DNA of 64,000 nucleotides from assembly GCF_003171515.1 (NCBI RefSeq), contig NC_089399.1:1-64000 (forward strand). The letters run 5' to 3'. The notes under the pieces are model-generated. The model was not told where the DNA came from and did no database searches. It saw nothing but the letters and a program-made list of their open reading frames with translations. The DNA comes from Pyrenophora tritici-repentis (Eukaryota; Ascomycota; Dothideomycetes; Pleosporales; Pleosporaceae). Position numbers and translations under genes: made by a program. This document shows positions 41,571 to 51,689 of the stretch, piece by piece (the first letter of the stretch is position 1; each line of letters begins with the position of its first letter).

Positions 41571-44500
41571 CAGACTTTCCAAAAAGCAAGTTGACTTGGA
41601 TTACTTGCTTGACTTGCTTGGTTTAAACCAAGCAAGCAAGTCAAGTAAGAGCTGGGCAGCTAAGCAAGCAAGTCAAGTCAAGATACTTTGCTTGCTTGGC
41701 TTACTTGGTTTACTTGGTTGTTTTAGCGTTACTGTGATGAGGGTGCTAAAACTGCTGTACGGTAGATGTCGCGATGGTTTTGAAGTGTTGCAGTTGCCTC
41801 GGTTGAGTCCCAAACAGGCTAAGCGGCTATCAAATAACGTTAGCCTTAGTCTAGCGCATTGCTCCAATCTCGACGTACGCCTGTCTAGAAGCCTATCGCA
41901 ATGCAGTATCCCCTATAGCAACGCGTTTTCCAGTGATTTATACTGCCCTGATACCCCCAATATGGCCAAACGTCGCCTACCACAAACTTCTGCTCGGAGC
42001 AAACGTACGAAAGTAGCCGCTGCCACCAACAACGTCGCCTCAACTCCTGAGGCTTCACCTGAGCCTGCATCTAAGCCTGCATCTAAGCCTAGACCTCAGC
42101 GTCGATCACCTCGCAAAACCCTAGCTGCCGCAAGCCAGGCTAACGCCTCGCCGCCAATACCTACCTTCGAGTTGCAGTTCTTAGAGTCGCAGGCGGAGGC
42201 TGAGATTGTCGCGCCCACCGAGGGCAGCCGAGCTGGCACGGTGGCTACAACTGAGGCTGGAGAGGGTGGTCAGGATGAGACAAACAGCGCACTAGTTGAG
42301 AACTTTGACGGCATTGACTGGGCACGTTTACCTGATTTTATCAAGCCATTGGCGCGTTCTAAGCGCCCAAAAAGTTGGATCTTTCAGTATGGCTACCGCG
42401 TTGTTGAGCGCCATGCTACATCTCGAATCTGGTTTGTGTGCAAGTACTGCCATGTACACAAAACTATCGACGCTGGCCGTGGTGGTTTGTTTAACATTAC
42501 TCAGGCTACAACCTCAGCAGCCACCCATCTCAGCCAACCAAAGCCTGGCCACAACCTTACGAAAGATGGCCCAAAGTTAGCGCAGAGAGCTCGAGGCCAG
42601 CTGTCGTTGCGGCAAGCTTTTGACGCTGGTTTAGACGTACAACAAAACACTGCTAACGCGTTTGGAAACTTCGACGTAGAGGGCTTTCGAACAGCCACTG
42701 TCATGTGGCTTGTTAACCGAAACCACCCGCTCAGCGAACTTACGACGCCTGATTTTAGAGAGATGATGAGATTTGCCAACCCAGAGGCAGAGGCAGCGTT
42801 GTGGGTAAGTAATACCAGCGTTTCTACCTTTGTGATGAGGTTGTTCCGGTCTATACGACCGCAAGTTATCGACACCCTGTCAGGCTCAGTAAGCAAAATA
42901 CACGTAAGCTTTGATGGCTGGACAACAAAGGGTGGTAAACGTGGCTTCTTTGGAGTAGTCGCTCACTTTGCCGACGCAGCTGGAATAATACGAGACTTAC
43001 CAATCGATCTGCCTGAGCTCGCTGGCGCCCACACCGGTGAGGCTATTGCCAAAGCTATCTCGACGACGCTCTCAGCATACGGAATAACAAGCGACCGATT
43101 AGGCTATTTTGTACTCGACAACGCTACCAACAACGACACTGCGATCGCCGCGCTCGCGCGCGAGTACGAATTTGAGTCCGCTCACCGGCGCCTCCGCTGC
43201 AGTTGTCACACGCTTAACCTCATCGGCCAGGCTATTATATTTGGCACCAACAAAGACGCCTACGGCAACACTCAAGAGCAGTACAATACCGAGGAGCAGT
43301 ATATGCGAGAGTGGCGGAAAGATGGCCCTATTGGAGTGCTAGTTGACGTCATCAACTATATCAAAACGCCGCAACAGTACGAGCTTTTTCGTGGCTACCA
43401 GCGCCTTGCCAACAACAACCTGCCTGCTGAAGGGCGTCTCAAAGTACTCGAGCCAGTCAAGCCTGTCGTCACTCGCTGGAACTCATACTATGCTGCTTTT
43501 GAGCGCGCTACCAAGCTTCAAGCCGCGTATAACTTGTACGCTGAGCATCATATCAATAGGGTTATCCTTGAAGATGCGCACGCTGCGCAGCGGAATAATA
43601 AGCGGCCCGACGCCCCAAACTGGATGAGATCAACTGGGCTCCGAGCTGCTGACTGGGCGGTGATTGCAGAGTACCAGGACTGCTTAGAGCCGCTCAAGTA
43701 CGCCACAAAACGCCTCGAGGGACGCTCTAAGGATGGCAAATACGGCGCAATCTATGAGGTTATACCCGTTTTTGAGTACGTACTCAGCAAGCTTGAGGCC
43801 CGGGCGCGCCCGTTCGAGCACGTCGACTTCAACGCTCATGCCGAGGCTCCAGAGGATCACCTCAACGTCAACCTCCGCGCCGCGTGGAGCAAAGCCAACG
43901 ACTACTACAACAAGCTCGACGACTCGCCCGCTTACTACGCCGCTGTTTGCCTACACCCGTACTACAAGAACTACTGCGATGTGGCGTGGGCAGACAAAGC
44001 TGATTGGCTTACTAGTGCCAACGCGTCGTTCCAACAGCTTTGGGCGGCATACAAACCTCAACGAGCACGCCAGCGGTATACAACTGCGCCGAGTAGCAAC
44101 AACATAGACGAGGCAATTATTGCTATACTTAGCCGCAACAATGACCGAGAGGCTCCACTTGACGAGTTTGAGCGCTGGAAAACACAAGAGCCGCAGTGGA
44201 CGCAGGAGCAGTACAACGCAGATGGAAATCCTGTCCAATACTGGATACAACTACTGCCGAAATACCCGCATTTAGCGCAGTTTGCAATCGATATCATGAC
44301 TATCCCAGCATCAAGCAGCGACTGTGAGCGCCTCTTCAGTGAGCTTGGCGACCTTCTTGAACCTAAACGACGTGCTCTGGGCAGTGAGCTACTCGCAGCT
44401 CTTCAATTAGTAAGGTCATGGGTGCGAGCTGGTTATAAACCGTACAACTGTAGCGAGGCTAAGCTTTCAGATGAGCAGCTTGTAGGAGATTACAACATAC

Positions 44501-44702
44501 TAGAGTGGAACACTGAGTTTTGGTAATTTGTATGTAGCTTAATCTCTTTGTAGTAGTCAAGTAATCCAAGTACTTGCAAGTAATACAAGCAAGTCAAGCA
44601 AGTAAAAAAATCACCCCAAGCAAGTCAAGTAAAGCCTATGTTTGAACCAAGCAAGTCAAGTTTAGAGCGGTGACTTGCTTTACTTGCTTGTTGGAAAGTC
44701 TG
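41571..44702 (+). mobile_element. hAT DNA transposon 1 (complete, inserted in TLH2)
   Basis: 3132 bp with terminal inverted repeats CAGACTTTCCAA (left) and TTGGAAAGTCTG (right) and a perfect 8-bp duplication CCAAATAC (41563-41570 and 44703-44710). TLH1 has the empty site at about 14568 with one mismatch. Both ends carry many CAAGCAAGTCAAG-type subterminal repeats in both orientations (41581-41715 and 44560-44695), the usual binding sites of hAT transposases. It contains one intact transposase gene. Confidence 0.97.
41962..44526 (+). CDS. hAT transposase 1
   Basis: 854 aa from the ATG at 41962. The open frame extends further upstream, but this start gives a basic N-terminus (MAKRRLPQ) like that of hAT 2. 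Domains: Arg/Lys-rich N-terminus; BED-type zinc finger with C160 and C163 (WFVCKYCHVHK) and downstream His; catalytic Asp 318 (FDGWTTKGG) and Asp 386 (VLDNATNND); the CSCHTLNLIGQAI box; RWNSYY; and the C-terminal dimerisation region at about 780-830 (SSDCERLFSELGDLLEP). It should bind the subterminal repeats and cut out the element in the nucleus. No internal stop is seen, so it may be active and could also move MITEs with matching ends. Confidence 0.95.
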   Translation: MAKRRLPQTSARSKRTKVAAATNNVASTPEASPEPASKPASKPRPQRRSPRKTLAAASQANASPPIPTFELQFLESQAEAEIVAPTEGSRAGTVATTEAGEGGQDETNSALVENFDGIDWARLPDFIKPLARSKRPKSWIFQYGYRVVERHATSRIWFVCKYCHVHKTIDAGRGGLFNITQATTSAATHLSQPKPGHNLTKDGPKLAQRARGQLSLRQAFDAGLDVQQNTANAFGNFDVEGFRTATVMWLVNRNHPLSELTTPDFREMMRFANPEAEAALWVSNTSVSTFVMRLFRSIRPQVIDTLSGSVSKIHVSFDGWTTKGGKRGFFGVVAHFADAAGIIRDLPIDLPELAGAHTGEAIAKAISTTLSAYGITSDRLGYFVLDNATNNDTAIAALAREYEFESAHRRLRCSCHTLNLIGQAIIFGTNKDAYGNTQEQYNTEEQYMREWRKDGPIGVLVDVINYIKTPQQYELFRGYQRLANNNLPAEGRLKVLEPVKPVVTRWNSYYAAFERATKLQAAYNLYAEHHINRVILEDAHAAQRNNKRPDAPNWMRSTGLRAADWAVIAEYQDCLEPLKYATKRLEGRSKDGKYGAIYEVIPVFEYVLSKLEARARPFEHVDFNAHAEAPEDHLNVNLRAAWSKANDYYNKLDDSPAYYAAVCLHPYYKNYCDVAWADKADWLTSANASFQQLWAAYKPQRARQRYTTAPSSNNIDEAIIAILSRNNDREAPLDEFERWKTQEPQWTQEQYNADGNPVQYWIQLLPKYPHLAQFAIDIMTIPASSSDCERLFSELGDLLEPKRRALGSELLAALQLVRSWVRAGYKPYNCSEAKLSDEQLVGDYNILEWNTEFW

Positions 44703-47700
44703 CCAAATACCCGTCCAACACTACCCGTCTACATGTCGCCGCCTCGTCTATGCCTTCGACGTATGCTCGCACCAACCGCTGCTCCGCCTCCCCCTGCTTG
44801 TCATCCGCCGCTCGCTGCTCGCCGTCCTGCACCATCATGATCGCCTCGCTCCGCTCCCCGTCTCGCCCGGCTCGCCCGCTCTCCTGCGCGTAATCCAACA
44901 CGCTAAACGGCCAATCCATGTGGACAATGCACCGGATATCGGGCACGTCCACTCCCATGCCCAACGCGCTGGTTGCCACAATCACCCGCTGCTTGCCGCC
45001 CATGAACTCCCCAACATGCTTGCCTTGCCAACCGCGTGGTGATGATACGCATGGCACTTGAGCTTCTCGGCTAACCCCTTGACCTTTGGCACTGAGTTGC
45101 CGTACACTACAATCTTGCCGCTCTTATACTTTCGGACCTTCTGCTGTACCATCGCCAACACCGTTGCCTCTACCTCCTGTCTCTTCCTCTCCTTCTCTAC
45201 CCTTACCACCCGGTACGCTATGTTGCTCCGTGCTGTCGGTGCCCTAAACATTCTTACCTGCCCACGCTCAAAATGCATTCGCCGGAATAACTCGTCCTCC
45301 TCGCTGGGTGGCAACGTTGCTGTCAACATGACCATCTGCGTCTCTACAGCCACCAGCTTGCCTAGCTGCTGCATCTGCTTGCGGAACGTGTACTGCCGGT
45401 TTAACACAATATGGCACTCGTCGATAATAATCCGATCTAGCTGCCGCGTCGCTCGTAGCCGGTTCAAAAACGTTGCAAATTCCTCTCCAACTGCCGACTC
45501 GGGCGTCACTAACACCACCGCTGCTGCGTCTGGCGGACGCCGACTCTGCCACTCTACGCACGATATCCCTAGCTTCTTGCACCGCTGTGCCATGTCGCCA
45601 CGCAACGCGATCAACGGCACTACCACCACCGTCGTGCCGCCCTGCTCTGCCCACGCCGGCAACATGAACAACAAGCTCTTGCCTGCCCCCGTCGGCATCA
45701 CCGCTACTACGGGACTCTCGCCTGCTGTGATGGCTTTGATCGCTGCCTCCTGAACGCCCCGGAACTCGGCCTTTTCGCCCATCATGCGCTTCAGCTGCGC
45801 CCTCGCGTCCATCTTCCTTAGCCGCTGCCACCGATCCACCCTTGCCTCGTCTGCCTCGCTCTCAAACGGCGCTCTCTTCCGCTTGCTGCTTCTTCTCTGG
45901 TCGTCCACGCCTGCCTGGAAGCCCAAAAATCTATGCCAATCCGTGCTCGATGCCCGGAACTGCTGCCGCCTATCCGCCACGGCCCCTGACTGCTCCATGA
46001 TCCCTCGCGCGTATACCAGTCCCGCCACGTGCGACGTATGGCCCGCCTGCTCGTCGGCAATCGAATCTCCTGCCTGCTCCTCAGCCCACTCCTTGTTCTC
46101 CTCGCCCTCATCTGCCTGGAACGCTGTCGATCCACGCAAAAACCGCCGGCTGATGCCAATCGCCATCTCCCGGTACCCGGCAAACGTCCACTCCTGGCCC
46201 ATCGCGATCCGGCTCTCGCGCTTCAACGCCTCCCGCAGCCGATCGGTCGTCCACTTGCGGCCGCTGGGGTCTGCTGGCCACATATGCGACGAAACTGCCT
46301 CCTTCTCCCACACCAACGCCTCGAGCCGCTGCTGGAACGGCAACACCAGCCACATGTACCACACTACTAGCTCGCCCACCTCGCGCGGCAAATATCGATG
46401 GATAATCTTGACGTCGCCGCTGACTTTGTATCCCTTGTGGTACCGCGTCACAAACACTACCATGCCGTCCTCGATGAATATATTGCGATGCCCCCCTTGC
46501 ACTGTGTTGCTATGCCGTACGCTCAGTAGCTCCGGCCCTCGCGCTGGCTGCCCGCCCGTCATATGCATCAACACCGCCAGCTTCTCGCGAAATTCTACCA
46601 CCCGGTCCATGTACCGCTCCACTGCCTGTCGGTCTACCCCTGACTGCGTCCCGGGCTTCATGAACCGACTCCGGATGCTGGCGCTCTTACCTACCCGCTC
46701 AAATAACCACCTCTCGCCGTCGACGGGCATGCTTGTGCGATGATCCTTCAAAAAATTCCATCCTGGCCGCTCGTCGGTTGGGTTGTCACGTATGCTCTCC
46801 CATGGCACTGCTGGCACCGGCGCTGCCTTGCTGCCAAACATCAACTCCTCTGTCAATAATCGCCGGCTCTCGCTAGCTAGCCCATGTACCATGCCGCGGA
46901 ACTGCGCCATGCTAAAATGCAGCTCTTTGTACAGCAGCTCGTCGCCGTTCGTCCACTCTACATGCCCGCGGGTTGTAGTGTTGTAATGGATCTTTAATCC
47001 ATACGTCCGCAAATCCAACATCCACTGCATGGGGCTATGGCTGCCGCGCACCATAAACCGGTCCATCATCCTCTGCACTAACTGCAAACACCCCTTGGGA
47101 CGCCGTCGCTGGCTCGGCCCGCTCTCGTACGCGCTGTCATCCAAGTCGTCGTCCGTCTCATCGCCGCTATCCTCGTCGGGCCCGGACATCTCTAGTCCCT
47201 TCTGCACGACCATAAACCGAGCGATCTTGATCACCGCCGACAATATCGGCGGGTACTGCTCCGGCCCCTTCCACCCGTCCTCCTTGACGCCCAGCACCGC
47301 CAACGCGCACACCAGCGGGCTGTCATACTCTCTACGGGTGATGCGGTGGTTAAGTAATGCAATGCAAAACTCCAAACACGCTTTCTGTATCTTAGACAAC
47401 TTCTTAGGCTCGGGGCCTTCTCCCTGACCTGGCTCTTCCTCGGCTACCTCTATCGACTCGTCTATGTCGTCCATCATCTCCTCGTCCAGCTCTTCTCTCT
47501 CCTCGTCCATATCCTCGGCTTCATCTTCTTCGTCTCCCTCTATGCTCCGCTTTGCCTGTTCGATTAACACCTCCCATGCCTCTCGCTGCCGCCGCGTGAA
47601 CCGATACTTGGGGCTCTTCCACGCGTGCTCTTTCTGTGTGCGTGCAAAAAACATTAACATCTGCTGCCATGGTCGTGTGTGCTTGACAATGGCGTCCTTG

Positions 47701-48342
47701 TCCATATACGGCTGCAACGGCTGGAACCGGGTTTGGTGCATCTCTGTGCGAATTGCCTCCAACCGTATAAACACGCCAATCCGGTCAATAATCGATGCCT
47801 GGCTGAACCGCGCCAATCCATCCATAGCTGCCCAAATCGCTGCTTCCACCGGCTCGGCCTGCTGCTCCTGCCTGGCATCGGGCTCTGCCACGGGCTCCTC
47901 GATGCACGCTAACAAATCCGGCCTCTCCATGCCCACTAGGTACGGCAACCACTGCGTCCGCTCCAGCCATGGGTTCACCTCGTCGCGCTCGCCCTCTTGG
48001 ATCGTCGTCTGCGCACGCCTCTCGATATCCTGCCATGCCTTGGCCATCTGCTCGCCCACTTGCGCCCATGCTGCTGCCCCGTCTACAGGCACGACGTCGG
48101 GGCCATCCTCGTCGGGCGGCTGCACCTGGAAATACTGCGATCCGTGCCGGCTCCCGAATAATCGCTGGCAATGGACTAGCCGGTACCCCTTCTCCATCTG
48201 CGCTTGCACGCTCTTCTGCTTAGTTTGACTTGGCCGTCCTCCCCTGCTGCTTGCTGACCATCCGTGATCTATACGCCAATGTTTTTTCAAGCTTTTGCTG
48301 GTACGGAATACCCGCTGACACTGGCCTGAACCTAGCTGGCAC
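44703..48342 (-). pseudogene. Telomere-linked RecQ-like helicase, copy 2 (TLH2), main part
   Basis: The frame is open from the MITE border at 48342 (CQLGSGQC...SLKKHWRIDHGW is the second OrsD-type finger); the first finger and the start are missing. Residues counted from the codon at 48290: acidic region 252-290, recombinase-like segment about 555-765 with R584, R707, H751 and Y760, then RecQ helicase with GAGKS at 867-871, DECH at 957-960 and TATLPP at 990-994. One missing T near 45010 shifts the frame before motif V; motifs V and VI (VATSALGMGVDVPD, QESGRAGRDG) continue in another frame to the hAT border at 44703. Its 1102-residue open part makes it the best copy for reading the domain order. 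Confidence 0.9.
46010..46630 (-). other. Tyrosine-recombinase-like segment of TLH2
   Basis: Between OrsD-like and helicase domains. TGGQPARGPELLSVRHSN fits box I (Arg 584 with El-L following), then a beta-hairpin-like stretch with Lys 619 and Lys 622, then AGYREMAIGISRR in place of HxxR (Arg 707; His replaced by Gly), a 20-residue acidic insert, and AGHTSHVAGLVYAR with His 751 and Tyr 760 nine residues apart, as in XerD-type enzymes. TLH1 has the same residues. The assignment rests on motif spacing only. Confidence 0.55.
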
Positions 48343-48504
48343 CACAGTCCGCAACAATCAATTAAGTGGGTCCTAGAAGGTTCAGATTGGATTGATTGAT
48401 TACCGCTTTAAGCCTAGTAGTTACCTATAGGAGTTTAAGCCCTACCTAGATAGGTAAGTGGGTCTAGGAGAGTGACCGGATTGAATTGATTGTTGCGGAG
48501 TCTA
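48343..48504 (+). mobile_element. 162-bp hAT-type MITE, copy 3 (chimeric junction)
   Basis: Identical by eye to copies 1 and 2, but the 8 bases to the left (GCTGGCAC, in TLH2) and right (ATGTTAGG, in a Copia LTR) differ. The right flank matches LTR sequence within 53956-53963, so the right half looks inserted in a Copia family 2 LTR and the left half in TLH2. Recombination between two MITE copies is the simplest explanation. Confidence 0.92.
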
Positions 48505-48804
48505 ATGTTAGGTCACCACGTATTGGATTGAACTACACTAAGAGCTGTTGTTCTGTCTTCTTATTATCATGATGATCTGGGGATTTACATGACAGATCAT
48601 CATTCCGCGTCGGTCCTTCTGCTCGGGCTTACTTCCACGAGCCTCATCCCCCGCCGACCTGGACTGAACCTTACATCTTCTCAACACTCCCCCTCAGGGC
48701 AGGTCCGGTCTAAGGACAACTCCTAATTGGTTCTTGAATTTCTCGAATGCGACTCGCTGCAACGGCTTTGTCATTCCATCAGCCACCATATCTACAGTTG
48801 GCAC

Positions 48805-48962
48805 CAGAGATGTCAACAAGCAAGTCAAGCTGGCTTGATTCTTATCGATTGCAGATCACAGACCATTCTCTGGGACGTGCCACTGTGCACGAGCCTCTAT
48901 ATTGTCTGTGATCTGCAATCGATAAGAATCAAGCCAGCTTGACTTGCTTGTTGACATCTCTG
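48805..48962. mobile_element. 158-bp fold-back MITE, copy 1
   Basis: Two 57-58 bp inverted arms (CAGAGATGTCAACAAGC... and its complement) around a 40-bp loop, flanked by the 8-bp duplication GTTGGCAC (48797-48804 and 48963-48970). CAGAGATG ends and 8-bp duplications are typical of hAT elements. The arms include CAAGCAAGTCAAG, the repeat found at the ends of both hAT transposons here. Confidence 0.95.
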
Positions 48963-51531
48963 GTTGGCACGTAGGCCACGTCGAGTTTACCTTGTTCTGC
49001 TAGGTCTCTGATAAAATGATAACAGACGTCGATGTGCTTTGATCTTTCGTGAAGGTGAGGGTTCTTTGTAAGTGCAATGGCACCCTGGTTATCTCCTAGC
49101 ATCTGGACCTTGTTGGTGTCTTTTCCAATGTACTTTGGGAACCCAAGATCTCTGAACATTTGAGCAATCCACTGGCCTTGCTTACAGCATGTTGATAGTG
49201 CGATGTATTCAGATTCGCAGCTTGACGTTGCAACAGACCGTTGCTTCTTGCTAGACCATGATATTGGACCTCCGTAGAACATTGCAGTGCTCCCTGAAAC
49301 GCTCTTTCGGTCTACCATGTCGCTTGCCCAGTCAGCATCAGAGTAGATGACAAATTGCGAGTGTACTCCCCCTGGTCCGTAGCGTAGCTTCATTGTTACT
49401 GTCGACCTTAGATATCGTAGCAGGTTCTTCAACGCATGGCCATGATGTTCTGCTGGATCGCTCATGTATTGGCTTAGCTTTCCGAGGGTGAATGCAATGT
49501 CTGGGCGTGTAAGAACCATAGCAAACATAAGGCTCCCTATCACTTGCTGGTATTCAGTGATGTCGATTCGGGTGTCGTTGTTAGTGGCTGGCCTAAATGA
49601 CGTGTAATCTGCGGATGGAATCTTCTTGTCTCTGTGTTGTTTGCTAGACATTCCAAACTTGTCAAGTACTGCGTGTATGTACTGTTCTTGATCGAGGTAG
49701 ATTGTGCGGCGCTTTCTGTCTCGCGTAACTCGTACTCCAAGGATCTTATGAATCTCCCCTAGGTTCTTGGTGTTGAATCTTCCAGAAAGCTTCTTGTAGA
49801 ACCAATCAATTTGAGCTCGATCTTTTGCGGCAACAGCAATGTCGTCAACGTAGACGAGGATACGGAGTTGTTTTTCTTCGTGGATAAACATGCACGGGTC
49901 GGCAAGGCTTTGCACGAATCCCCATGCCAGAAGTTCTTTCTTTATTAACAAGTTCCAGTCACGAGCAGCTTGTTTGAGTCCATATAGGCTGCGGAGAACT
50001 TTAAGGACGTATCCTTTCTTAACTTCTACTCCCTGGGGTTGCTTAAGAAAGATCTCTTCCTTCAAATGCGACTCTGTGAAAGCATTCTTGATGTCAAAGT
50101 GAAAACATTCTAGGTTTTCCGCTGCGACAGTGGCCATAAACAGACGTAAGGTGTCCATGCGAACTGTCGGGGCGAAAGTCTCGTTATAGTCTGTTCCGTG
50201 TACTTGCGTAAAACCTCTTGCCACAAGGCGTGCCTTAAACCTCTCAACAGTCCCGTCGAGATTTGTTTTGACTGTAAAAACCCACTTTGAATCAACCATG
50301 TTCGCGTCTTTTGGCTTTGGAACTTCCTCCCAGGTTCGATTCTCCATTAACGCGATTATCTCTTCAAGTATTGCTGCTTTCCATTGCTTTCCATACTTTG
50401 GGTCGTTGATAGCTTGCTCGTGTGTCTGGGGGATCTGGATTCCTGCGATCTCGGTTGCTGCAAAAGCCTTCTCAGATAGTCGTGTTTGCTCTTCTATAAG
50501 GCCAGCTTGGGCTAGCATAGCTTTAACGATCTTGCTAAATCTCTCGTCCTCAACAACCTCTTCGTTAGACCTCTTTCGTTTGGCTTGTCTGGTGAAGTAT
50601 CGTGGAGCCTCCTCTTCTCGTACAGACTGGGTATACGGTTCTTCGGGTCCCTCTTCGTCCACAAGATTAGGAACCCGCTCATCAGATGGTGCAGTAGGGG
50701 GAATAGTCGTTAGCTTCCCTGGTCTTCCTCTGTGACGCTTAACTGGTTCGGGAGTTAGCTCTGCCGACGACAGTTCTATTGGGTTCTCGGGAACTGGCTC
50801 CACTATTTCTGCAGGAGATGGTTCCATTGGTTCGACAGGAGATGGTTCCATTAGTTCGACAGGAGATGGTTCCATTAGTTCGACAGGAGATGGTTCTATT
50901 GGTTCTGCAGGAGATAGTTCCATTGATTTGGCAGGAGGTGGTTCCATTGGTTCTGCAGGAGATGATTCCAGATCCTTCCTAGGTCTTCCTCTTGGTTTTC
51001 GGTCTGGCATCGTATTCTGCGTCCCTTGTGGTCCAGCTGGTATGTTTCGCAGTCGTAGTTCAACTTTTCCTCCAGGGGTGTATTCGTCCACTGATAATCG
51101 GCTTGTCCTTGAGGTGTATCCAAGCTCTGGCGAATAGAACTTGAACTGCTTGTTTGTTGTCTCAGAATATCCCATGAATACTCCAACTCTGCCACGGTCC
51201 ACGAGCTTGTCATGTCGTTGGTCTGCTGGAATCGTTTTGGGGTTGATGTAAGAATAGCATTTGCTCCCCCATACACGGATGTGGTCAATGGATGGTTTCG
51301 TTCCTGTGAATGCCTCTTCAGGACTGACTTGCTTTCCATTGATCGTGGGTCCTGTGTTTGTGCGGTTTCGCAGGTATGCGTCTGCTTCGACAGCTTCATC
51401 CCAAAACTCAATTGGTAAACCAGCGTCTTTCAGCATTGCTCTCATATCAGCTTCAGCGGTTTGGATGTTTCGCTCAGCTGGTCCATTCTGGTGTGAGGAA
51501 GCAATTGTTGTAGGCTGAATTTCCACGCCCT

Positions 51532-51689
51532 CAGAGATGTCAACAAGCAAGTCAAGCTGGCTTGATTCTTATCGATTGCAGATCACAGACAATATAGAGG
51601 CTCGTGCACAGTGGCACGTCCCAGAGAATGGTCTGTGATCTGCAATCGATAAGAATCAAGCCAGCTTGACTTGCTTGTTGACATCTCTG
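51532..51689. mobile_element. 158-bp fold-back MITE, copy 2
   Basis: Same arms as copy 1 with the 40-bp loop in the opposite orientation. Target duplication CACGCCCT at 51524-51531 and 51690-51697. It interrupts the integrase coding region of Copia copy C. The near-perfect arms predict a strong DNA or RNA hairpin. Confidence 0.95.

Noticed and set aside
41377..41961. N-terminal extension of hAT transposase 1
   Set aside because: The upstream part runs through the terminal repeat into antisense TLH2 sequence, including a Pro/Ser-rich read of the acidic repeat.
48766..48942. Frames formed by the fold-back MITE (RCQQASQAG and similar endings of flanking frames)
   Set aside because: They are MITE sequence read through from the interrupted Copia genes.
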